A DNA stretch of 64,000 bases from Malurus cyaneus samueli (taxonomy: Eukaryota; Chordata; Aves; Passeriformes; Maluridae). Below are positions 1 through 13,596 of the stretch, piece after piece. The notes under the pieces were generated by a model. The model ran no database searches, was not told the DNA's origin, and worked only from the letters and a program-made list of their open reading frames with translations. The DNA is taken from positions 3,920,877-3,984,876 of the forward strand of contig CM019229.1 of the NCBI GenBank assembly GCA_009741485.1. The letters are read 5' to 3'. Position numbers and translations under genes: made by a program. Within the stretch, counting starts at the first letter, position 1. Each line of letters opens with the position of its first letter.

Positions 1-3000
1 CAGAGCTGGTTTGGTAGCAATCGAGACCTTAAGTCCTGGAGTTGTTGTCAGTGACACGTTACCAATAAATTACAGGAGCAAACATGAGCAAAAGCTGCTG
101 TGTGATTGAGATGAACAAAGACAGAGACAGAGGCTGCAAAAGTTATTTGGTATTTATGGGGAAATTAAACTGTGTGGCCTGTCCATAGCGGTCCGGGCAA
201 AAGTCAGTTGAGAAATTTGCCGTGAAGGAAAATTAGAGTTTTCCCCCGTCTCGTGTTATCATTTGACAACAGAGAACAGATCTTTGAATTCTCCCAGCCC
301 TCTGCGAGAGGTCTGGGTTTGATTCGAGGGGATCCACAGGCTTGTGGTGCCAAAAGAGGGAATTTCTGCGCTCGTATCTGAAGGCCAAGTGTATGGGTAT
401 GATTTCCTATCGTTTACAGTTACACGCCGGAGCAGAGCTGCGCGTTTCATACGCTGCCAGCCCAATTTAGTCGGGTCTGGGGAAACGCGTCCCCCGGGGA
501 ACGCTCACAATCGGCCTTATGTTCTGGGCTGATGGTGCCTGCTTTCTGGGACACACGTTAGCAGATCCATATGTGAGGAAATCCAAACGTCCTTCCAGCC
601 AGCTCCAGAGCTCTGGCTGTGTGCTGATTTCCTGCTGGATACATCCTCCAGGTCAGGAACTGTCCACTCTGGGAAGCGCAAATACACAACAGGGGGCTAT
701 GCAGGAGTTGTGGGTCCCACACAGGTTAAAAAAAAAAATACAGAAATTCTGTAAGTTCTTGAGTGTTTGGAAACGTTATATTTGCATCTTTCCTCATGCT
801 GCTTGTCTTGGGCTCAGCAGAGAGAAATGAGGGGCAGGAATTCGATGTCAAGTTCATTACATTTGTGGTGTCTGTTACAGACACTGTTGGCACGTTTTTC
901 TTCCCAACAGTCTCCTTGACAAAGATATGATCTACTGCCGCTCTTTCCTGCTCTTTTATTTGTTCCTTTCTGTTTTCCTAGAGAGCAAGAGTAGAAATCA
1001 TGAAAAAAAAAATTGGATTGAGAAAATACACTGTCCACAATATTTTGTTTTTGCAACTATGAATTATTTTCACTGCAGGTGTGTTGTTGTTTCTGCCAGA
1101 TCACCTGGCAATTGACTGTGGATTGTGGGAACTTCAAAGCTAAATGTTCTCATGTAAAATTTCTGTTTCAGCGACTGACATTTTCTATTTCCTTGTGATC
1201 TCATCATGGCTGGAAAAGAACAAAAGCAACCAGCTTTTGTAAATCTTATAATATTTAGTAGTCCTTTGCATCTGACTATTCCATTTTCCTTTTCCTTCAA
1301 AAAGTGTGTTGAAGACTTCACGGCTGAAGATAAAATTTTGTTGTTATGATACAACAATATTCCCTGAAAAGAAAACCCAGAAACCCAACAGAGCTAAATA
1401 TCATTCCTTTGATGAGACAGAGGGAAAAATATCTCATGAACTTTGGAAATCTGAGGCTTTTAAGGCTAGGAAACTTGGTTTCCTTGCAGTATCCATCACC
1501 AGACTCTGCTCTATGTGATCTCACTTGGGTGTCTCTTACACTTTTCTGCATAAGAGGAAAATAAGAAGAAATTTTGACCAATATAATTTTAATCAGGTTT
1601 TTGTTTCTTCCTCAGAAAAGAGGAAGATTGGGATTATCCTAACCACTGATGATCTGCCCACTGCAGCAGGACCAGCTCCATGAGCTCCATGCTCAACCCT
1701 GCTGGGAGGTTAAGAAAGGAGATTTAGGAGTCCATGAGTTGTAAAAATAAAAACAGAAAAGCAGCGGCATCTCCAAAGCAAAAGTGATGTTTTGCAAGCT
1801 GCATATTTGGACTGGTTATTTTGGCCCATCAACTGCAGAAGGATCTGCAATAAACATGCTAGGTCCTTTGTGATTTTATGTGATTTTATTTTATTTTTTT
1901 GTTGATGTCGGCCTGGTTCCAAGCCGCTCTTCATTCCAATCTCAATGTATATCTCCCTTTGTGGCACGGGGTTTATGTGCAGGGAGGATTAGTGTCAAAA
2001 AGTGAGATGAAAGGAGCGAATAATTTGATCTTGTTCTTTTTTTCACCCCGTGTTTTTTGCCCAGTGTTAACTAGGGAAGATACTGAAGGACCAGCCCCTT
2101 AAAGTGCCAGCAGCTCCCAGCAGGGACAGTGCCACAGGGACAGCGTCCCCTTCTGCAGGACTGAGCACCCCATGGCCACAGTGCTTCCTAGAAATCCCAA
2201 ATATTCCCACACAGGTGACCCACAGAGCCCAGCCAGGATCCTGACCCATTCCACCCACCAAAGGATGCTCCTGCAAGGGCAGAGGCACAGGGAGCTGGAG
2301 CCTGGGACAGGGCTGTACCCGTGGGGCAATCCCAGCGCTTTCCTGGGCTCCAAGGAGGGCACACAAAGCATTTCCCAAGTGCTCTAAAGCAGCTGAAATA
2401 AAGTCACTCCCACTCTGGCAGCTACAGGTCCCATGAGCAAGGCAGGTGTTTGAGCAGACTGAAAATGTGACCTCAAGCTTGACCCGGGGTGGAGATGAGG
2501 AAGACAGGCTGGAGTTGAGTGTTAGTATTAGAAATTTATAGACAACTTTAATATAGAAGTTGCTCCTGAGTTAGTCCCATAATTAAAGAAAATCCTGTCT
2601 TAAAGCTGCAGGTTTCCTCTTGATCTCTGATTCCCAGTCTGACAATAGAGGCTCTACCTAACTCACACCCCAGTTCAAGGGAGTTATGACAGACTGCGTT
2701 CCTGGTCTCTGGTGTTTTCATAAAATAATCAGGTTTGTCCTGGTGACTGACACCAAAGTGTCCCTTACTTATTTTGCAGTGTTGTTGTACCCATATCTGT
2801 TGTTTGTTCTTGAAAGCTTAGGGACGAGAGGTGGTAAATTTGAACAAATATTAGAACAGTGGCTGCTCCCTCATTGAAAGCAGAGCCTGGTTTCACAAGA
2901 AAATCTGTTCATGAAGTTAATGTAATGCCTTGTCTTCAGAAATGGTGGAACTGAGGGATTCAGGAAGGACCAGCTTATTATAGGGAGAGCTGGTGTTCCA

Positions 3001-6000
3001 TCTGTGGAGCACCAGAACTTCAGGACTGTTTTGGAGATTGTAAAAAGCAAGGCAAAGACTGTAAAATATGAGTGAAGGCTTGTAAAATATGATTAGTGGC
3101 CACCAGCAGAAAACTTCAAGGATCTGCAACACTGGGCATTACTTATTTAAAAGAAAGTTGATCCATATTATCAGAGAACACAGGCTCAAGGGATAGAGGA
3201 GCTAATCCTTGCTGTCAGTTTTCCCATTCAGAAGACGAGGAAAAATATTCTGTTTGCCTATTTCATGACTTCTTCACTCATGGTAAAAATTTCCTGAGGG
3301 GAGGCCCAGCACGAGGGGTTTTGTCCTGCTTCAGCATCACTTCAGCGGGTGGACGGGGCTTGGAGCAGTGCAGGGCTGGTGTCAGGGCTTTGACCAGAAT
3401 GGAATTTCTCTCTCTGTGTTTAGGAAGCTTTCTGAGGCCCTGAGGGGAAGCAGCGTGCAAGTGCCAAGCAGTACAAGTGATAGTTAAAATAAAATTTATA
3501 CACCTTCCTCTACGGGTTTAAATTCTCCCATGTACACGAATGAGGTTGGCTGAAGCCAAGAGAGGTTTTCATGAAGTGGCAAAGGAAATCTGTTTTAGCA
3601 TAGCAGGTTCCTGAAAATATCCTTACACCGCTTCTTTCTTTATGGTTTGACTTTTCTCCTTGTTACAATGGTTCGGGCTGGAGAGTCTGGAAAAACATCA
3701 GGGTAACCAGGGCAGAGGGAATATCAGATGGAGATGAGGGATAGATAAGAGGCAAATTACAGTACATTTCTCATGGGTCATTTGGCTCTAGTCTTGAAAA
3801 GAAGAGGGAAAAAAAAATCCCAAAGTAGTAAAAGAAAGAAAAAGAGACAATCAAAACAAATAAACCTGCCAGTGTTGCTGATTTCAAAGGCTTGTGAAAT
3901 GTGCATATATGCTTCATAATGCTTTGCTGTTTTAAATGAAATGTTCTCTCCTTTAATCCCACTCACTGTCTCAGAAGTTAATTGTACAGTAAGATCACAA
4001 TTCTCTCTGCCAAGGCTTTCCCTTTGTTTTCATTTTTTTTCCCCTGCCTGCAAGCTGGCCAGCCAGCATATCTTTTCCTAGTTCCCTGCAGTTGGTTATT
4101 TTCTGTAGTATATTATAGAGTTCTGTGCAGCTTAGTAATTTTTTATGGTCATGCAAGGAAATGGGGCTTTTCAGTTCTTGTTGCTCGAGGGAACCCAAAG
4201 GTTGCTCCACTCTTGGAGCTGGCAGAGGCAGGAGGCTCAGTGATCAGATATTTATGGCTAAAGGTGGGGAGTAACGAGTGGATAGTAAAGCCTGGAAGAA
4301 TAAAGGGAGAGAAGCAACCAATAATGTTGAGTACATGTACAGCCACCCCAAATTTTTGCCCAGAGCTCAGATGGAGCATGTTTGACATTAAAATTTTTGC
4401 ATCCTTTTTTTTTTTTTTTTTTTTCCCTCGAGCCTCTGCTCTTCTTATCCTGGCCAGAACCAGCAGCAAAAGTGCCGGGAGAAAAAAAAAAAAAAAAACA
4501 AAATTAAAAAAAATCTGTTTTCACTGTATTTCTGAATCTGAGCCAGGTTTGTGAAGGTTTTGGCACGATTTACAAACCTTTGAGAGAATCCGTGTGGAGA
4601 TCTGAGGAAACCCGCCTCCCTCCTTCAAAAAGCAAGTTGCCTTGGCCAGAAATTGGGCAAAAATTGGTCGCTTCAACTGAGGTTTCCTTTGAGATTTTGG
4701 ATTTGAACCTGAAACTGCTATTGGAGAATCAAATTCTGCTCTGACTGACTCTAGATTTGCACTGGAGCAAACACATCACAGGCTGGGCTGATATTTGGGT
4801 GCAGCCCGTGAGAGCAGAGGTTGGCCCAGGGTGCAGGCTCACATGAACAGATCAAGAGAGGACCCAGCACAAGGTCTGGAGTAGTCCAGTCATGAAATCT
4901 ATTCCAACCTATTGCTGTGTTTCAGCCTGCTGAGTAGATATTGCATTTACAACCACCAGAAGTTGAGTGATTGTGTGAAATAGAGCTCTATCATTTATTG
5001 GAAGTCTTCTGTGAGAAGGTCAGAGAAAGCTGAGGAGGGATGTGCCCTAAGGCTTCTAAGATGGTAATACTGATTATAGAACATATTAGCAAATAACTTC
5101 CTTTATGAATAGAATGTTTTTTTTTCCCTCTCAATCCTACAAATTTATTGTTACAATAGAAATTTGTATATTTCTAGGACTGTCCTACTGGAAACCCAGG
5201 GTTTCAAAGCAAATGGAATGAAACTGATAACTTGACAATTGTAAAAATTCCCTACTTTCAAGCAAGGAGGTGCTTTCAGTCTCTGTTGCTGGCTAAAGAA
5301 AACCCAGACCCAGAGGATTCCCATATTTTTTTACAGTAAAGCCCTTACTTTGTTTCTATTTTTTTTTTTTTTACATATTTTTTTAATTGGGTGAGTAAAG
5401 CCTAAGTCACTATTCCTAGTGGCAGAATTAATTCAGTTTGGAAAAGGGCAGCCTGGGATCAATGAACACCCAGAGTTTTATAGCCACGTGGGCTTTTATT
5501 TTGCAATATTTGTTGCTTAGGGTCAGTCTTAACTGCAAAACCTATCAGGGATGTAAAAACCCCTGGTTCAGCTTTAACAGGCTCACCTGAATGCATGAAG
5601 AGTGTCACAGACAGCAACACGGAGTTCAGCTCAAACCTACCCAAGAAGCTGGATTTATATTTGAACAATTATCCTAAGTGGCTTTTCTTGGATCCTTATC
5701 GTTATTATATATTGAGGTTTTTTTTGCCAAAACGTTTCTTCTTTTTTGTAATGGGAGATCAGATTTGAGGCTTGTAGAGGACACTTTGCTAAGGCAGATA
5801 AACCAAAGTTCTTTCAGAGCTGCCAAGCCTGCGTGTGCTGACAGTGCTTGCAGTTCATGCTCGTGGACATGACCTTGCGACTGCCTGGTTTGGATGTGCT
5901 GGAATTACAGTTACACACTTGGATTTAGTGTGAACACCAGCAGTGATCTGGACCTAAACCAGGACCAGGAACCTCTCACTTGTACTGCTCTGGTTCCGCT

Positions 6001-9000
6001 CTGTTTCAGGCTCTGTCCCAATCACTGAAAGATTTATACCTTTATCAATAAATTATCATGACTTTTACTACGCTTACACCAGTGTCTTAAATTAACACTC
6101 AGCTCAGTGTAGATGAGGCACGCTTCCTGCTGCTCATGATTTATGGCAATCTGTCTGAAATGAGGAGCAAAATTGAATTTGCCAGCAAAGGCAAATCTTT
6201 AACATCAGGTCAGATAAAAATTTTATTGCACGTCCACTGCTAAAGAGGGTTTGCAGATTGTTGTTTTTTTTTTTTAATACAGTTTTTTTATAGACCTGTA
6301 ACACTTTAGTCTTTAAAAAAAAAATATTTGGAGGTCTGAGATCTTTACTGTGCCTTTGTGTCAAGTTGGAGGTGACAGACAGGACAAATGGAGCAGTTAC
6401 CTGGTGCTGATAAACTCTCAGCTTGAGGGCCATGTTCCCTTTTGATGACCCGCCTTTGGGAAAGATGTGGAGAGTGCAGATAAGAGCAACAGAAACAAGC
6501 AGAGGTCTTAAAAGCAGTGAGAAAGGCTGAGGAAACACGTGGTTTTAGCCTAAAAATGAAATGGCGTACAGGAATTATAAGAGGTTTAAATATAAGTAAT
6601 AGGTTTGGTAAAACAGAAGGGAATCCAGTCTCTCTGTCTGGGGGGAATGGCACAAACAGTCATCTAACAGAGCAAAAAAGATTCAGGCAGAACAAAACTT
6701 TCTGGCCACAAAGGGATTGAAACAAGGGCTGCAGGTTACTGGGGCAGTGACAGAATCCCTGTCATGTGTGGCTTTATGTGAGCTAAATAAAAATTTGCTT
6801 GGTGACATTCAAAGATGCCCCAGCTTTGGGGTGAAGGGCTGGCAGCCCTGGGCTCTGGATGTCCTTTCAAAACTCATTTTTCTGTGACTCGAGGACAGAG
6901 GGCAAAAGGCAGCTCACACACTGGCATCAACCCTGCCTCTCCAAAAGGAGAGTTCCCTGTCTAACCACGCAGGACTGAGAAATCACAAGGGGAAAAGACA
7001 AATTACAGCTGTGCACATCTGCCAAATGGCCCCATTTCAAGGTCAGCTTTCAGTGCCGCTGCAGTCGTGGCTCTTGCCATTATCTTGAAGAAGAACATCC
7101 TTTATCTCAAAACTGTCCTTGCTGTCCACTGCAAATGTTGAGAATCTCTAGGTGGACACTGCACCCTGACATTTTGGGTGCTCTCTGTGGATTGGGCAAC
7201 CAGGACAGGCACTGCTGTGGTCATTGCTTCTCCACTGAATTAGTGACCATCCTGGGGCCAGGATGAGAGCTGGAGGGACACTGGGAGCACCACTGAGCCC
7301 TGTCAGCCCCACCATATTGAGAATCACACCTGGAACTGGCACAGACTGATGGAGAGTGTTCTGGGGCTGTCCAAAAAAACCCTTTCCCTTTGTCTAAATT
7401 GTTGACTGTGCTTTAGGCTGGGCTGACAGCTCTGAGAGTGGAAACAAAGAGTCTTGAGAAGCAGAGTGAAGCCCTCTGTGATTCCAGCAGATTTGGTCTG
7501 TCCTGCCACGTGCTAAACCCAGAAACAAGCAGGTGAAGGATAGGATATTGTATGCCAGTATTGAAAATGGAGATATTTTGAGGCTGACTTCCCAATTCAG
7601 GAGATGCTGTTGGTTTTGGTTGTTGTTGGTTGGGTTTCTTTGAAGGATGAACTGCAGTGCCTTCCATTCCTAAAAAAAACTCACCAGGCAGTTGCAGACC
7701 ATACTCCATAGCAAGCAGAGTGCAAAGTTCCTACTCTGTGTTTGGGTGAGGTCTTGAAAATAATCCCATAAGTACCCTGTTTGTTTTCTTGCTGTAAAGT
7801 GACACGTCTTTGAAGGAAAAAAATCCCTAAAACAAAGTCAAATAGAGAATAACTAGGAGCAAACAGTAGGAAGCATTTCCTAACAATAAGGGCTTGAAGT
7901 GTCTGTTTCTTGCAAAAACAACCACCAGTGCAAGAGGCTGCAGCACGTGGGGAAGCCACTCTCTGCCCAGGAAGAAAATGAGGAAGACTTTCCAACCCAA
8001 TTACCAAACTGCTCGACTCAAGTCACCAAAGCCAGATTCAATACGATTAGACCTGGTGTCAGCAGAGTTTAAGAGCCATTGCCAAGTGTTTTTGCATCTC
8101 ATTGCAGGGTTTGTGGCTGGGTTTGGCTGTGGAGCTGAGGTCCAGCAAAAGGAGCTCCTCACTGTGGCTCCCACAGGCAGGTGGGGCTGGTGGCCAAGGG
8201 CTTGCCCTCATCGCCTGGGGATGAGTCCTGGCCCAAATGGACAGGAAAGGGGTTTGGCAGATGAGACAGGCACGGGGATGATGGCAGGGTGACTGATGGG
8301 GTGGGCTGTGTGAGGGGCAGGGCTGCTCAGAGATGCTGCTGGGTGAGCTAAAAGCTCCATTGGACTGAAACTGGATCATTGTATATATTATTGTATATAT
8401 CACTGGATAAGGGGGAGCTGCTGCATGGAACAGTTTCAGAGGGTTCTCAGTTTCAGAGTGGAGGGAAAAAGAAAACCAAAACTGTGCATTGAACAAATAA
8501 GTGGATGAAAAGATCTGGGTGGGAACATGAGCATTGCCTGATATGATCTGGTGTCCCAAATGGCCTTAAACAGCCCATAGAATTTCTATGTCTAAAACCG
8601 ATTCCAGCAAAGGAGACCTTTTATGATGCACTAATAGGCTCATTAGGCTTTCTGGAGCAGGCACGCTCACAGCATCGTATGTTTTTTCCATTACAGGAAT
8701 TACACGTGTTTTGTTGTGCTTTGGGTTTTGTTTTGTTTTCCACATGGACTTGCCCTGACAGTTCCCCCATTCAGGTTTATATTGGAGGTACCATCTCGAG
8801 CCAATGAATTTTATGAAATATGTTGCTGGCACTCACAGGGAGATGCATAAAGGAAATATTCTAATGACAGTTGGAAAGGCTTTGATCCCTTTCCAAGACT
8901 GCACTCATGTCTTTGAAATGCGAGTTTGGCAGTGCTGGAAAGGCTGGGCTCTTTGGCTCTCTTTGGCATGAGCCCATGTGACAGACATAATGTCCTCTGT

Positions 9001-11981
9001 CAGGGGACCCACATAACCTTGAGGAGTGCAAGCAGCACTCGCAGACTGCGTTGGGTCAGATAGTCTGGGCTGATAAGGGAGCAGGGGGGAGGCAGCCCAG
9101 TCCAAAGCAATAACTGAGCGCTGTTTTGACCTGGTAACGGGTTGGGTCTGCTGCCTGCGGCTACGGAGTTGGACATGAACTGCAAAAGTAGTTAATTTAT
9201 GCCTCCTTGAGTGTAGGAATGTGGCGATGATGGATAGGGATGGGAGGTTATTAGAAACATGGGGAGGAAGGCGAGGATGGAATTCCAGCTCGTGTTTTTA
9301 TCTCTTACACACGCACGTGCTGGTTCCTTACATTCTCCTGGCTGCCTCATGCGTGTGCAGGGTCCAAGCCCTCCCTGCCACACTCACGCCTCTGCTCCTG
9401 CACATTTACACAAACACACACTCACACCTTTCCCAGGGCTCTGCCTGAGCTCAGGGCTCGGGCATGTTTACATGCTGGGGGTTGCTGGCTGATTCTCTGA
9501 AGGAGTTTGCATTCACTGCCTTGCAAGCATGATCTGCTTACACCCTCAGCCAGGCAGATCCTTTGCTAAAAATCCTCTTGGCATTCTGCTCTTCCACCAC
9601 GGAATACATTCTGCTCACTCACAGCCTCCCCCTGGCTAGCAGAGACAAGTGGTCAGAGAAATACCATAAACCCAAGTCCAAAGGACTTAGCAGGGTGGAT
9701 TTACGTGAGGCACGAGTCCAGTCTCAGTGAAGCATTGACATCACTGGCCAGTTAGTTAAAAGCTGTCTGCCCTGGATGTTTTCTGCAGCAATAATCCATG
9801 TACAAAACAGCCCTAGATGCTGAAGCACATGGGTTGTACAGAAGAGAAAGAGTGGTTGTGGCCGTGCACTGAGGAGATGAGTGGAGATTGGATTGTGTAA
9901 ACGATAAGCAAAGAGTCAGCTGAGAGTAAAGAAATATTGGTTTATATTATTTGAAACCATAAGAGAAGAGGAAGGATAAAAATGGTAATCTCAGGAGGGG
10001 ATCTGGATTCGAGTTCCTCCTACAGGGATTTGCATGTGCGTAAAGCATCTGCATCCAGAGTCAACAGCCACTGTCTCAGCCCGGGCAGCAGGGCCTTCCT
10101 TCCTGCTGCGACACAAACACACAAACGTTGTTCTAATCCAACTCAGGGCTTCTGTTCCCGCCCCTCTCTCTTGCAGGAGGCATCACAGCCCTCTTGCATT
10201 CTCCCTTACACTTTGCCCCAGGTGTGGGCACACTCACCGTGCCCTCCCCGTGCTCACACCCCCTGTCAGGCATTCGACAAGGTACATCAGTTCTCACATG
10301 TGATTTCAAACTGTTGCTCGTGGATGTGACTAAGTGGGAGCCCCTGTTTGGAAAAGATGTTTCCCAAGGCACAAAGGAGATCCTGGGAGCAGATTGTGCA
10401 GAGCCTCAGAGCATTGGGCAGATGCAGGCAGGACAAACTCGAGGAGTTAAGGGGGAAGCTCTTTGTGTTTTCCATGGATGTGCTGGGAGCACTGGAGAGA
10501 TGAGAAATGTGTAAAGGGTCACAATGCTGACCTGTTCTTCAGGATGTCATCCCCATTCGATCAGAAGATAAACACTCTGTGGAATGGAAACATCCCCTTC
10601 CACTGGTGTCCCCAAAGAGAACATCTTCCTCCGTGAGTCAGCCAGGGCCTGGGGACACCCAGCCATGGTCTATTTTGGAGGCAATGACTTCAGCAAGTGG
10701 CAGGGGAAGCTACTGTGGAAATATGAATGTGTTTTCCATTGGGGAGTCCTCCAGGGAAGGACAAAAAGATCTTGGTGCTGAGCCAAATCCCCTATTTTTT
10801 CTTCACCCTTCTGGGAGCAAAAGCCTTGCAAAGTATGCAGGGAGCCCTTCTCAGAGCTTGGGAGGGTGTGTGGTTTGGGAGGGCTACGTGAGCCTCGCAC
10901 ACACCCTACTCCCACACAAACTGGGGCTCCAGGAGGGAATCAACCTGCTCCAGACCATCGTGGTGTCCCTTCCTTACAGCCTTTGAATCGTGCTTGGCTC
11001 CGGGTGATCGCTGTCTCTATGATCTCCATGTGTCAAGTGAATATACTACAACATATCCCTGTTCTAGCTTTTATCACAACAGTTCATATCAAAAGCGAGC
11101 TGTGAGCTGAAAACAGAGAATCAATGGGTTTAATCAGGTTTTCTTTTCTCCAGCTTTACTGTGAGTTAGGGCAGTGCAAGCAGTGTGGCACCATGGTATC
11201 AGTAAGTAGCTCCATTATTCCAGTATTGACAAAGTCTACTCTTTCAAAGGAGCACAAAGTGCTTCTGACAGCCCTCAAGCTGCAAACAGATTACTTTGTA
11301 ATTTCCAGGCATCCCAAAAGCAAAGGAAAAATGCTGCTCACCCTGGGAGGACCTAAGGAGCCCTAGAAATTTATGTCATAGTATGGTACCACTCCTGCAG
11401 AGAGTTTTTGCAAGGAAACCTCTCAACACAACTTTTTCTGTTGTAAATAGAAATTCCCAACCAGCCATGGGATTAGGGGTTAGGGTTAGGCCATGTGGGG
11501 CTCAGTGTACGTGAAAGCCACTGATGCTGAAGGAGAGACTCTGTGAGCTGGTGTTAGTTTTGGTGCCAGCCTGAGGATGTGAAACTTGTTATTATGAAGG
11601 AAAATTGGAGGTAAAAACAGCAACAGCTTAGAGGAAATGTGCAAGGTAACTGCTGGTGTAAAAAGATTTACTGACCATAATACTTGGTTAATTACATTCA
11701 TAATAAATAGATTCCCATACTTATCTTGAGAATGTGGACAGCTTTATGTATTTATCTTGGATTTTGTGGCCTTAGTTAATCAATGGCCTGAAGTTTTAGA
11801 TGAGATTCACTACCTGAATGCAAAGTAATCAAAGTTTGGGAGTGGGTTATTAAAACATTTCAGGTGATTGATATGCAGGGTGCTATAAGACCTTTGCTTC
11901 GATTGCGGCACTTCTTCAATATTTTGTTGCTTTTGTGTCACCTTTAGAAAAAAAAAAAAAAAAGCTTTTCTTTTCCTACAG
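1..11981 (+). other. PAPPA: PAPPA intron upstream of exon A (3' part)
   Basis: This is the end of an intron whose start lies outside the window. No exon-like open frame with splice borders was found. In particular, there is no cysteine-rich Lin-Notch repeat coding sequence, which is known to precede this part of the pappalysin family. The sequence is mostly unique and moderately AT-rich. It includes homopolymer runs near 4405-4498, an AT dinucleotide-like patch near 8380-8402 and a CA-rich patch near 9404-9430. The intron ends in a run of A (11947-11963), then a pyrimidine tract and the acceptor AG at 11980-11981. Open frames here are short, have no recognisable domains and lie on both strands, so I treat them as chance. 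Confidence 0.8.
4405..4498. repeat. T20 run and A17 run in inverted arrangement
   Basis: A run of 20 T (4405-4424) is followed 57 bases later by a run of 17 A (4482-4498). The two could pair as a long A-U stem if transcribed. The sequence between them is complex (cctcgagcctctg and onward). I do not recognise a transposon here. Homopolymer length is a common place for assembly error. Confidence 0.6.
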
Positions 11982-12127
11982 GGCATACTTAGATGTCAAT
12001 GAACTTAAGAACATACTCAAACTGGATGGATCCACACACCTCAACATCTTCTTTGCCAATTCCTCTGAGGAAGAGCTGGCTGGAGTGGCAACTTGGCCCT
12101 GGGACAAAGAAGCCTTGATGCATCTAG
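11982..12127 (+). CDS. PAPPA: PAPPA exon A: lead-in to the active-site helix
   Basis: This 146-base internal exon encodes the part of the metalloprotease domain just before the active-site exon. It follows a pyrimidine tract and AG (11980-11981) and ends at a GTGAGT donor at 12128. The first base completes a split arginine codon (intron phase 2), then 48 codons run from [10 protein letters not shown] to KEALMHLG, and the last base starts a glycine codon completed in exon B (phase 1). Counting back from the zinc-binding histidine (482 in mature human PAP-A numbering), it covers about residues 413-462, assuming no indels. FANSSEEE contains an N-glycosylation sequon (Asn codon 12058-12060). From memory, the human protein has lysine at that Asn, so this site may be lineage-specific. 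The frame has no stop and agrees closely with PAPPA as I recall it. Confidence 0.93.
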
Positions 12128-13330
12128 GTGAGTGATAAAGATGTTTCTTCTTTGCAAAGCATTCTTTTGAGGCACTAAGAAGGAAAGACAAATATGCGTT
12201 AAGCTCTGTTCTGATTTCTTATCATTCCTCTAATATATAGTCAAGGGAAAAAAAGTATTTCACGATTCCCAGATACTGGCTCACAACCAGGAAAATATTA
12301 GGTTATAAACCCAAAGCATATTATGGTATTTGTAGATGATGTCAAGCTGAAAGTATTTCACCTTCTCAGTGAAGCTACTTTACAGGGCATTCACTCCATG
12401 GGAGCAGTTTGCAAAGAGGATTGGGGGTTAGGTGTGGGGATGAGACAGAGGTGAATCTTTACCCTCAGCCTGTTAGGTTCTGATCCTTAGCTCATTAGCA
12501 AGTATTCAATTAACTCACAGACAGCAGCTGAAATCTGCTGCTGTTTTTCCTCTACCAATGTGCAAAAGAGCAAACAGCTGAGGGATTGTGTTTCTAATGT
12601 TCACTTGAGTGGAACTGGAAAGAGTTGGCTACCCTGCAGATCGCCTGGCGTGTTTCATAACCAGGCTGCTGCTGGAGCCCCGGGATCCAGACAAAGCTCT
12701 GCAGCCTCCCCAATGACTCACTGCCACCTGCAGTGCCACCGGACCTGTGTTCCCTGCAAAATGTCACAGGAGCCTCAAAAGCTTCACAAGGCACTGACTG
12801 AGTCACTAGGAGCTTCTCTTGACTTCACAAACCTCCCTCGGGCTGCAAGCCTGCTCTGGTCAGCTCCTCTGTGCAGGGGTTCTCATTGGTTTTCCAGATA
12901 TTTCTTCAGCTTGTCCAGACCTTCCTAGGCTGGCAGTGAAGTCCAGTTTCAGCCAAGTTAAATCTTTGTAACAGACTGTTTCAGTCAGTTTTTACATTGC
13001 CCAACCTCATGCTGAGCTAAATAAAAAGAGATGGTGAAAATAAACCTAAATGAGGAGAGCAAGCAGTGTTTATTATCCTAAAACATACAATGCGAGTTGA
13101 GCTGTAGCCATCAGTCTTGGGGGCTTTTCCATGGCCAAAAATACCCCAAAAATAAGATGTTACCCTGTCTTTATGGTCACCTGTGTCCATGGCAGAGAGA
13201 AGCTCTGTGGTCAGACCAAGAGGGAGCTGGCTGCCCTCCTTCAGTTCAGTAAATGTTTCATTACAACATCCAGCTCTGCAGCTGCTCTGCAAGGAGTGTG
13301 AGTGAGCTTCCCTTCCCAAGGACTGACACC

Positions 13331-13400
13331 CATCCCATCCCATCCCATCCCATCCCATCCCATCCCATCCCATGTCCATCCATCCCATCCCATCCATCCC
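13331..13400 (+). repeat. CATCC pentanucleotide tandem repeat
   Basis: Eight near-perfect CATCC units run from 13331 to about 13372. A degenerate CATCC/CATC continuation follows to 13400. On the minus strand the repeat reads as glycine-, methionine-, tryptophan- and aspartate-rich peptides, which have no support as protein. Confidence 0.9.
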
Positions 13401-13596
13401 CTGCTGAGCTTGGCTGGGACTGAAGCCACTTCCACTCGATTTGCCCACAGCCCCATCACTGTGGGCTCCAACTGGACACTCCCAAACCAGAAGGTTCTGT
13501 CAATGCCACCAGTGACCGCTCCCCAAAGCAACATCTGGCACAAAAAGGACAGATCTTAACCCCAGGCCTGACCACACCCACAGTGCTGGGGTTCTG

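Noticed and set aside
301..335. tRNA T-arm-like sequence (GGTCTGGGTTTGATTCGAGG)
   Set aside because: There is a B-box-like core, but no matching A-box, acceptor stem or SINE tail is visible.
11476..11490. Interstitial telomeric repeat (GGGGTTAGGGTTAGG)
   Set aside because: Only about two and a half units are present, which is expected by chance in a window of this size.
13017..13543. Minus-strand frames rich in GMGWDG
   Set aside because: They are produced by the CATCC tandem repeat.
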